5,677 bases of DNA, taken from assembly GCA_024763295.1 (NCBI GenBank), contig JANTFU010000165.1:1-5677 (forward strand), in the 5' to 3' direction. The position numbers and the translations under genes are program-made. This document shows positions 1-5,593 of this stretch, in pieces; positions within the stretch are counted from its first letter, which is position 1, and each line of letters starts with the position of its first letter. The notes below the pieces were generated by a model. That model was not told the DNA's origin. It did no database searches and saw nothing but the letters and a program-made list of their open reading frames with translations. The stretch is from Anaerolineales bacterium (GTDB lineage: Bacteria; Chloroflexota; Anaerolineae; Anaerolineales; Villigracilaceae).

Positions 1-713
1 ACATCTCCCAGTGATGGCAGTTCGGGGTGGGCGTTGTGTTTAACAGCATATAGCAGGCTGGTAACGGTCATTAATCCGGAGCAATCTATCATCTTTTGAG
101 CAATATGCTGATGGTGGGTTTGCCAAAAGTTTTCTAAAGAGCTTTCTAAAAGTAATTCTCGGCTTAAGTTTCGCAGTTCTGCTTCGGTAATCAGCACATC
201 GGTTTCTAAGGCACGCAAAACATGGGGAAGGTCGTGGGGGTTTTTCGCTACTTGTCGAATTAAGCTGTCAAATTGACGCAGCGCCTCAAAGCGGGCGCGC
301 ACGATATCGCTTTGGAAGTTGTGCTTCGCGTTTAAGTCTGTCAGCAGGTGAACTGCGGATAACGTGGCTTCATCGCCTCTATCCATGCTTTGGTCTATCC
401 AGTATACCAATCCCATGATGAGGGCGGCGTTTATCACGCCTGCTTCGTCTTCTACTTCTCCGGTGGCAATGGAGGCGCAAAACGTAATAGTCTTGGGAGC
501 CAGTTGATCTATGGTGGCTTGAATCTTACTCTGATGCGCTTCAGGCATCCCTTGTTGTAAAATAGGGGTGATTCTTTCAGCGAAGATGGGATACATCCGC
601 TCGAGTTGCGCAAAAAAAAGATCTTCGTCTTTTTGCGGGAAAGAATCCCCAAACAGGGGGCTTTGCCATAAGGTGTGTAACAGGTAGGTAAGTTTGCGTG
701 ATTGGGTTGGCAT
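1..713 (-). CDS. Uncharacterised helical protein, third gene of the operon (partial, C-terminus beyond left edge)
   Basis: The minus-strand frame is open from an ATG at 711-713 to the left edge, giving 237 codons with no stop. The first residues are MPTQSRKLTYLLHTLWQ. It begins 19 bp after the stop of the upstream receptor gene, so it is probably co-transcribed. Upstream is AAAAGGT, whose GG lies 13 nt before the ATG, a weak and distant ribosome site. No signal peptide or membrane segment is visible, so it should be cytoplasmic. The sequence is predicted mostly helical. A hydrophobic helix runs into an acidic motif, VYWIDQSMDRGDE (residues 103-115), with Asp107, Asp111, Asp114 and Glu115. That position and DxxxD pattern recall the metal-binding helix of class I isoprenoid/terpene synthases, but the canonical DDxxD is not exact and the region where a second metal motif would lie is outside the window. 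I do not recognise the family. The gene is well supported; any function is speculative. Confidence 0.85.
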   Translation of the reverse strand, partial: MPTQSRKLTYLLHTLWQSPLFGDSFPQKDEDLFFAQLERMYPIFAERITPILQQGMPEAHQSKIQATIDQLAPKTITFCASIATGEVEDEAGVINAALIMGLVYWIDQSMDRGDEATLSAVHLLTDLNAKHNFQSDIVRARFEALRQFDSLIRQVAKNPHDLPHVLRALETDVLITEAELRNLSRELLLESSLENFWQTHHQHIAQKMIDCSGLMTVTSLLYAVKHNAHPELPSLGD

Positions 714-732
714 GGGCGTTGAAATACCTTTT

Positions 733-2823
733 TTAATTTTCTTCGATGTTTTCCAATTTAATCTCAGCATCTACGCGTTTTGCACCGATAGCGACACCCA
801 ACTCGCGAATGGCAGTTTGTAGTGTGTCTTCAATGGATGTTGTGCGTTGAATACGCTGACCGATCATATTGACCAGAGATTCTAATTCGGCGCGTTTTTG
901 GGTGCGCCCATAGTTGAGCGTGTTTTGAAGCGCTGTCGCGGTCTGGGAGGCGAGCGTCATTTGGATGTTCGCATCCTCTTCTGTGAAGGCGTTCGGTTTA
1001 TCTGATTGTATGTCCAGAACACCGAGTAATTCGTCACCAACGATCATTGGAACGGCTAACTCAGATCGGGTCTCAGGAAGTTCTGCGTTTGGCAGCCAAC
1101 CAGGTTCGTTGCGCACATCGTTGACGATAACGGGTTGCCGTGTTCGGGCGCAGAGCGCAACGAGAGATTGTTCCTGCCCTATGGGGATGGTGGTGATGCC
1201 ATGCGTGCCTTCGTGTTCTTCGCCTTCTTTGTAACCGCACGCAACAATTTTTAGCAGATCGTTTTCTTCGTCAAAGGTGAAGACGTGTGCATGATAAAGG
1301 TCGAAGCCACGTTGGGTGAGCCGTACCATGTTGGTAAGCATTTCGTCGGGGTTTCGGATCGTGGCGGTTAGGGTGCTGATATTGGCAACGGTTGCGAGGT
1401 CTTTTGTGCGGGTTTCAACACGCTTTTCAAGAATTGCCAAGGTTTCTCGTAGTTGAGCGGTCATCGTGTTGAAGGTTTGTGCCAAAACGCCAATTTCATC
1501 GCTGCTTGTAGCCACTGCTTGGGCATCCAGATTGCCACTTCTAATTTGTCCTGCTACGTCAGTTAGTTCTACCAGCGGACGAGAGATGTTGTTGCTGAGG
1601 TAAACACTAACCCCTGCTGTAATGAGTAGAATTGCGATGATGATCGTCAGCGCTAGTGTAATTGTTCTTTGAGTTTCTTGTTGGATGCTATTACTGGTTG
1701 CTATGTACGATGCCTCCATTTCAGAGACCGGAACTACTAAGCCTAAGCTGTAACCTGTCGTAGATAGGGGGGCAAAAGCTACATAATAATCTGAACCCTG
1801 AATAGTTACTTTTACGATGCCCTGTTCACCAGCCACCATCTGAGATGTGATGTTTTGAAACGCTTGAGGTCCTTTGTCCAAAAGGGTATCTTTGGGAGAT
1901 TCGCCTTCAGGTATTTCTTTGGGCGCAAAGTTCAAAAGCGAATACCCAGCTTCTGGCAAGGAGAGGATATGACCTTCATGATCGAGCATGAAAGCAAAGC
2001 CGCTTGCGCCAACCTCGATCTCTAATACTTGCTCGGTAATTGTATTGAGGGGAACATCTGCGCCGAGAACCCCTTGAAAATGTTCTGCGCTATCATAAAC
2101 GGGGACAGCGCTGGTTACAATAAAGCCGTTGGCGGCTGAGTCTAAGTAAGGGGTTGTCCAATAAGGGGTACGATCCGGATTGTTTTCAGGGGTTGACCCT
2201 ACAAAATAATCGCGGGTTCGGGGGTCAAAATTGGGAGGGGCGACCAGCGCCAAACTAATATTTGGATAATAGAGTGTGTATCCTTTTTGACTGACAAAAT
2301 AAAGACCGGCAATATCAGGCTCATTTTCGAGGACAGCTGGCGCATTAAAATCCAGATAAATATTTAGGTTGATGTCATTGATGATAGGGTCGGTCAACTT
2401 GACGGTGTTGGGGATAAATACAGAGACAGGATCCTTGTCTGAATTGCCAACTTGTCCGTCGGGGAATTGGGTCAAATTCTCGTGTCCATCCCAATAACTG
2501 CCGTTTCCCAGAGCGTCTTTTCGGGTAATTAGTGCTGTTTGAGAGTCTGATAACTGTTGGATGGCGGATGACACATTTGAAAAAGTTCCGTCGAAAAAGC
2601 GGGAATCAACTAATACATTGTTGAGAAGTTGTTGTTCAGATTGTTCTTGCACAGTGCTGTGAAGTTCACTGTCTAGCAGAGTTTGCGATTGCTGGGTACG
2701 TATGAAGAAAAAATAAGCGAGGATCAATACCGCAACACCGGTAACGGTCAAGGTGCTTAACAATAGCTTGTTGCGCAAGGAGATGTTCCTAAACCTAGAA
2801 AAGAAAGAAGAGTTGCTCATCAT
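733..2823 (-). CDS. Membrane receptor: dCache_1-like sensor, HAMP, single GAF, no catalytic output domain
   Basis: A 696-residue transmembrane sensor. After a basic N-terminus (RFRNISLRNK) come TM1 (about 18-41), a large extracytoplasmic domain (42-385), TM2 (386-409), HAMP (about 410-462, with SDEIGVLAQTFNTM), a LExRVxxRTxxL linker, one GAF domain (about 478-638) and a helical tail (642-685). The sensor matches dCache_1: DPRTRDYF (200-207), PYLD (225-228) and GVLGADVPL (251-259). Arg204, Tyr226, Asp228 and Asp256 fit the ligand-contact positions of amino-acid-binding dCache domains, but the usual Trp-Tyr pair is Tyr206-Phe207, so the ligand is uncertain. The GAF carries LYHAH (509-513), Cys529, HEGTH (537-541) and Cys558. 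No kinase, cyclase or MCP module follows. The ATG at 2821-2823 overlaps the previous stop; a second ATG directly after it is an alternative start. It is the second gene of the operon and closely resembles the cytoplasmic half of its upstream neighbour. Confidence 0.96.
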   Translation of the reverse strand: MMSNSSFFSRFRNISLRNKLLLSTLTVTGVAVLILAYFFFIRTQQSQTLLDSELHSTVQEQSEQQLLNNVLVDSRFFDGTFSNVSSAIQQLSDSQTALITRKDALGNGSYWDGHENLTQFPDGQVGNSDKDPVSVFIPNTVKLTDPIINDINLNIYLDFNAPAVLENEPDIAGLYFVSQKGYTLYYPNISLALVAPPNFDPRTRDYFVGSTPENNPDRTPYWTTPYLDSAANGFIVTSAVPVYDSAEHFQGVLGADVPLNTITEQVLEIEVGASGFAFMLDHEGHILSLPEAGYSLLNFAPKEIPEGESPKDTLLDKGPQAFQNITSQMVAGEQGIVKVTIQGSDYYVAFAPLSTTGYSLGLVVPVSEMEASYIATSNSIQQETQRTITLALTIIIAILLITAGVSVYLSNNISRPLVELTDVAGQIRSGNLDAQAVATSSDEIGVLAQTFNTMTAQLRETLAILEKRVETRTKDLATVANISTLTATIRNPDEMLTNMVRLTQRGFDLYHAHVFTFDEENDLLKIVACGYKEGEEHEGTHGITTIPIGQEQSLVALCARTRQPVIVNDVRNEPGWLPNAELPETRSELAVPMIVGDELLGVLDIQSDKPNAFTEEDANIQMTLASQTATALQNTLNYGRTQKRAELESLVNMIGQRIQRTTSIEDTLQTAIRELGVAIGAKRVDAEIKLENIEEN

Positions 2824-5165
2824 TAGGCTTCCTTTTTGGTAGTCAGTGAAGATGTTTCAAGTGCGACCATGGTCTTGCGTTTGCCGAGTGCGTTCCCCAA
2901 TTCTCGAGCTGCGATCTGCATGGCTTTCTCGACGGTGTCTGCTTGTTGAATCTTTTGAGAAATCAAGTTTAGTTTTGCTTCATGCTCGGCTTGTTTTTGT
3001 GCGTTTTCAAAGTAGCGTACATTTTGTAGCGCAATCGAGATTTGGGATGCCAGCGTGGTCATAACTTCAACATCTAGTTTTTTGAAGCGCCCAATCCTTG
3101 CGGATTGAACATCGAGAACACCGACAACATCTCCGCCGACCAGCATGGGAACTGCCATCTCTGCGCGTGTATCGGGAAGGCGTGGATTGGGGAGAAAGTT
3201 TGGCGTTTGGGTTACATCATTGACGGTCAGACCCTGTTGTGTGCGGGCAGCCTGAGCAACGAGAGATTGTTCTTTATCTAAGGGGATACTTAATCCTTCT
3301 GCCACCATTTCTCTGCCTATTTTTCCGGCGCCTGAAGCAAGTTCAAGCGTATCGCCAGCATCGTTGAGGAGGTAGATATGCGCATGGTAGAGATCGAATG
3401 ATTCTTTCGAGAGGTCAACAACTTTTTGAAGGAGATCATGCTGATTGATGATTGTTGCGCTTGCAATACTCACTTCAGCAACCACGCCAAGATCGCTCGC
3501 GATTTTTTGTGCTTCCTCGCGTTGCATTAGGTTTTGCATCGCGACAGCGATTTGGGCGGCGAGTGTCAAAATTACACTGGCGTCTTCTTCTGTAAAGTGG
3601 TTGACGGTTTCAGATTGAACATCAAGGACGCCGAGCAATTGACCGCCGACTAGCAAGGGAAGCGCCATCTCAGAACGAGTGTCAGGAAGTAGTGGGTTGG
3701 GCAGCCAATCTGGCGAGTTATGCACGTCATTGACGATGATTACATCGCGTTCTCGGGCGCAGCGCGCAACGATGGAATGTTCGGTGTTATAGGCAATGGT
3801 GCTTGTGCCGTGCGTGCCTTCGTGCTCGTCCCCTTCGCGGTAGCCGCAGGCAATAATTTTTAGTTCATTCCCTTCGTTTTCTGCGTCGAAGGTGAATACA
3901 TGGGCATGATAAAGCCCAAAGCCGCGTTGGGTGAGATGCACCATGCGGGCAAGCATCTCGTCCATATTTTGGATTTGGGCAATCTCTGTAGCAATTTCAG
4001 CGACGGTTGTTTGGTCTTTGGTACGGGCGGCAACGCGATCTTCCAGCGTTCTTACATTTTCATCGATCTCTGCGGTCATTGTATTGAAAGCTGTCGCGAG
4101 CGTACCCAACTCGTCGTCACTTTCGACCTCGACGTTTTGTTCGAAGTTGCCAGCGGCAATTGCATTTGCGGCGTTGGTTAGCGTGCCGATTGGGCTTAGA
4201 ACATTACGCGCGATGGCGGCGGAGCCAAAGCCGATTATGAGCAGTATGCTTAATAGGATGCCAAACGAAGTGATGAATTCTTGCCTTTGCTGTTGGGCAA
4301 CTTCGGTGTGGTCTGAAATAATATCTAGCGTGCCGATTACTTTACCGGAGAAGTCGATGATGGGGGTTGTATAGATGGCATAGTCGCGCCCGTTAATACT
4401 TTTATATTCAATAATGCCTTCTTTCCCTTGCAAGACTTGCGTATAAATATCATCCCCTGACAAATAAGGGGAATCGAGCGTACTGGCTAGGATTAAGATG
4501 TTTTCGCTTGAGATGTCCGCATATTCTTCAGGTGCAACGAGAGTGGAAATTTTAGCAACTTCCTTGCTGATGCTAATCTGGAAATCATAGCCGTATTCTT
4601 CTTTAAGCGTTTCGAGCAGTTTTTTGTCGAGGTTAAGACCAAACTCTACGGTGCCAATAGGTTTTCCTTCGTATTCTACGGGAGAAACACCACGAATACC
4701 CAAGCCGGCACGCCCAACCTCAATACCTGAAACAACACGGTTTTCTTCGTTTGCTTTCAGAACGGTAGAGCGAAAGGCTGAAAGGTCATCGCCATAGGCT
4801 TCCAGATTATGTAAACGCAAAAAAGATATAGCCGGCGCTAAATGGAATTGATATTGCGGAATATCGAAGCGTTCGTTGAGTTCCTGATAACTTGGATAAG
4901 TGAGTAATTGTAAGCGTGCACGGTCTTGTTCGGCAAAAGCCTTCGCGATTTCTGGGGTTTGAGCGCTTTCTATTGCAAGTGCAACCGCAAAGTCCTCTTC
5001 TGCTTTGACGCGTGCTTGAATCGTCTTTTCCATGACCCCCAAACGTTCCTGTTCTGCCTGTTTGAGTTGTTGGGTGGAACTAACGGCGTTGTAGATGACC
5101 ACAGCTGCCATGAGTACACTGAAAAAGAGTAGCGTTGGAACAAGTAGCTTTCGGATAACTCGCAT
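2823..5165 (-). CDS. Membrane receptor: dCache_3-like sensor, HAMP, tandem GAF, no catalytic output domain
   Basis: A 780-residue transmembrane sensor and first gene of the operon. It has TM1 (about 7-28), an extracytoplasmic domain (30-296), TM2 (297-319), HAMP (about 320-375, with SDDELGTLATAFNTM), a LEDRVAARTKD linker, GAF1 (about 390-548), GAF2 (about 560-718) and a helical tail (724-768). The sensor resembles the double-Cache family dCache_3: FLRLHNLEAYGDDLSAFR (115-132), SGIEVGRAGLGIRGVSP (146-162) and KPIGTVEFGLNL (168-179) match its hallmark stretches. The ligand is unknown. GAF1 holds LYHAH (418-422), Cys440, HEGTH (448-452) and Cys469. GAF2 holds LYHAH (592-596), but Ser611 and Ala639 replace the cysteines and HEGTH is absent. 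No histidine kinase, receiver, GGDEF, EAL or MCP domain is present. The start is firm: GAGGAG lies 5 nt before the ATG, followed by a basic-then-hydrophobic signal anchor. Confidence 0.97.
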   Translation of the reverse strand: MRVIRKLLVPTLLFFSVLMAAVVIYNAVSSTQQLKQAEQERLGVMEKTIQARVKAEEDFAVALAIESAQTPEIAKAFAEQDRARLQLLTYPSYQELNERFDIPQYQFHLAPAISFLRLHNLEAYGDDLSAFRSTVLKANEENRVVSGIEVGRAGLGIRGVSPVEYEGKPIGTVEFGLNLDKKLLETLKEEYGYDFQISISKEVAKISTLVAPEEYADISSENILILASTLDSPYLSGDDIYTQVLQGKEGIIEYKSINGRDYAIYTTPIIDFSGKVIGTLDIISDHTEVAQQQRQEFITSFGILLSILLIIGFGSAAIARNVLSPIGTLTNAANAIAAGNFEQNVEVESDDELGTLATAFNTMTAEIDENVRTLEDRVAARTKDQTTVAEIATEIAQIQNMDEMLARMVHLTQRGFGLYHAHVFTFDAENEGNELKIIACGYREGDEHEGTHGTSTIAYNTEHSIVARCARERDVIIVNDVHNSPDWLPNPLLPDTRSEMALPLLVGGQLLGVLDVQSETVNHFTEEDASVILTLAAQIAVAMQNLMQREEAQKIASDLGVVAEVSIASATIINQHDLLQKVVDLSKESFDLYHAHIYLLNDAGDTLELASGAGKIGREMVAEGLSIPLDKEQSLVAQAARTQQGLTVNDVTQTPNFLPNPRLPDTRAEMAVPMLVGGDVVGVLDVQSARIGRFKKLDVEVMTTLASQISIALQNVRYFENAQKQAEHEAKLNLISQKIQQADTVEKAMQIAARELGNALGKRKTMVALETSSLTTKKEA
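2830..2834 (-). promoter_or_regulatory. Ribosome binding site of the second receptor gene, inside the end of the first
   Basis: AAGGA on the minus strand lies within the last codons of the upstream receptor gene, 6 nt before the ATG at 2823. That ATG shares one base with the upstream TAA (TAATG). The arrangement indicates translational coupling and near-equal synthesis of the two receptors. The following ATG would have 9-nt spacing and could also serve. Confidence 0.8.
3012..3998 (-). repeat. Tandem paralogous GAF-coding units; a third copy lies at about 910-1392
   Basis: GAF1 (about 3522-3998) and GAF2 (about 3012-3488) of the first receptor and the single GAF of the second receptor (about 910-1392) share LYHAH, a VNDV strand, a WLPN or FLPN-containing loop, LP(D/E)TR(S/A)E and GVLD(V/I)QS in the same order. 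GAF1 and the second receptor's GAF are much closer to each other than either is to GAF2. This suggests duplication of a HAMP-GAF module between the two genes, with GAF2 as an older or differently sourced unit. Confidence 0.8.
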
Positions 5166-5170
5166 AGTCT

Positions 5171-5176
5171 CTCCTC
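5171..5176 (-). promoter_or_regulatory. Ribosome binding site of the first receptor gene
   Basis: The minus strand reads GAGGAG followed by AGACT and then ATG, a near-ideal Shine-Dalgarno sequence with 5-nt spacing. It fixes the start at 5165 rather than an earlier or internal codon. Confidence 0.9.
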
Positions 5177-5206
5177 GTTGGGTGTAGAGGGCTGTTTCAA
5201 TTCTAT

Positions 5207-5375
5207 ATATGCCTCCACTGTGAAAAGGTATTTAAGCATCTCTAAGTGGAAGAGAATACCCTGAGAAACCGAGTTTTTTAACGCGCTATTCCTTAAATCG
5301 CTTGTTTCAGAGAGAAAAGTGGCGTGTTTTTTCGTTTGACTTTAAAAAAACTCGTTTTTTACAGTGGACTCATAT
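5207..5375. repeat. 169-bp segment bounded by 20-bp imperfect inverted repeats, with nested inner pairs
   Basis: The left arm (5207-5226, ATATGCCTCCACTGTGAAAA) and the reverse complement of the right arm (5356-5375) match at 17 of 20 positions, including an 8-bp perfect core TCCACTGT/ACAGTGGA. Inside are GAGTTTTTTAA (5271-5281) against TTAAAAAAACTC (5342-5353, one bulged base), and GGTATT plus CTCT (5227-5232, 5240-5243) against AGAG plus AATACC (5251-5260). Together these could form a long stem with side hairpins. It could be a structured 5' leader of the operon, or a miniature inverted-repeat element. No target-site duplication is obvious; the arms themselves end in ATATG/CATAT. Confidence 0.6.
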
Positions 5376-5389
5376 TATTTTACGGGAGT

Positions 5390-5395
5390 ATTATA
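5390..5395 (-). promoter_or_regulatory. Candidate -10 box (TATAAT) for the receptor operon
   Basis: The minus strand reads ATGTATAATACTC here, a perfect consensus -10 hexamer. Transcription would begin near 5383 and give a leader of about 218 nt before gene A. No good -35 hexamer lies 16-18 bp upstream (ACCTGA at 17 bp). TTGCAA at 5418-5423 is 22 bp away, too far for ordinary sigma-70 contact. A perfect hexamer can arise by chance in A/T-rich DNA, so this is tentative. Confidence 0.35.
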
Positions 5396-5401
5396 CATTT
5401 T

Positions 5402-5417
5402 CCTGAAATCTCTCAGG
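5402..5417. promoter_or_regulatory. Short dyad just upstream of the -10 box, possible operator
   Basis: CCTGA-N6-TCAGG, perfect 5-bp arms around a 6-bp spacer. It lies between about -19 and -35 relative to the transcription start inferred from the nearby TATAAT box, where a repressor or a MerR-type activator would act. The arms are short and no regulator gene is in view. Confidence 0.25.
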
Positions 5418-5467
5418 TTGCAAAGACCTTACAGGTGTTTCCCCTGCAAAGCGCCGCCGAGGAAGGT
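5415..5467 (+). other. G+C-richer block with small stem-loop potential
   Basis: On the plus strand, AGGTT-GCAAA-GACCT (5415-5429) forms a 5-bp stem. CAGG/CCTG (5432-5435 with 5442-5445) forms a second. ACCTT/AAGGT (5426-5430 with 5463-5467) could enclose the second as an alternative to the first. TGCAAAG occurs twice, at 5419-5425 and 5445-5451. The block contrasts with its A/T-rich surroundings. No known RNA family is matched with confidence, and no plus-strand gene follows it in the window. Confidence 0.2.
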
Positions 5468-5593
5468 AACTAGAGCCAAGAGATTAGAGCAGATGAAATT
5501 AGTCGAAATTTAACGTCATCGATTTATTTATCGGCAGCAATCGTTTTTTTGCCCGCGCCCCCAAGTTAGCTTTTCGTCCATTTTTTGGGAAAT

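Larger units (their letters stand above)
5166..5593. other. Noncoding A+T-rich region upstream of the receptor operon
   Basis: About 430 bp without a convincing gene. From the operon outwards it holds the gene A ribosome site, a 169-bp segment bounded by a 20-bp imperfect inverted repeat (5207-5375), a TATAAT box on the minus strand (5390-5395), a short dyad (5402-5417), and a more G+C-rich block with small stem-loop potential (5415-5467). The remainder up to 5593 is A/T-rich; I see no tRNA, CRISPR or insertion-sequence gene in it. Confidence 0.8.

Noticed and set aside
965..1234. Plus-strand open frame of 89 codons opposite the second receptor's GAF
   Set aside because: It is antisense to a strongly supported domain, has Ser/Cys-rich composition without a fold signature, and has no ribosome site. 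The same reasoning applies to the plus-strand frames at 2846-3064, 3900-4181, 3931-4374 and 4926-5132.
3810..3824. HEGTH as a zinc-protease HExxH signature
   Set aside because: It lies in a GAF loop region rather than in a long helix, and no third zinc ligand or protease fold is present. I treat it only as a possible ligand set with the nearby cysteines.
733..5165. Histidine kinase, diguanylate cyclase or chemotaxis signalling domain in the two receptors
   Set aside because: I found no H-box with N/G boxes, no GGDEF/EAL and no MCP hairpin motif in either protein. Both end shortly after the last GAF.
5200..5205. Alternative -10 (TAGAAT) closer to the first receptor gene
   Set aside because: The hexamer 17 bp upstream is CCTTTT, not a -35, and the match is weaker than TATAAT at 5390-5395. 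Experimental mapping could still revive it.
4970..5239. Minus-strand 89-codon frame overlapping the start of the first receptor gene
   Set aside because: It overlaps gene A in another frame over most of its length, while gene A has a good Shine-Dalgarno site and a signal anchor. The composition looks random.
5402..5429. TPP-riboswitch-like CTTTGCAACCTGA on the minus strand
   Set aside because: Only this short piece matches. The CTGAGA element and the 3' half of the TPP aptamer are absent, and the candidate promoter lies downstream of it.
5408..5467. Glycine-riboswitch-like strings (TCTCTCAGG, then GCGCCGCCGAGG) on the plus strand
   Set aside because: The order is wrong: the 3' hallmark precedes the central one. 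There is no upstream GGAGAG partner and no second CTCTCAGG, and no plus-strand gene follows.
5521..5593. Terminator after the right-edge gene fragment
   Set aside because: CCCAA/TTGGG and CGAT/ATCG arms exist but are short, and no U-tract follows a stable stem in the minus direction.
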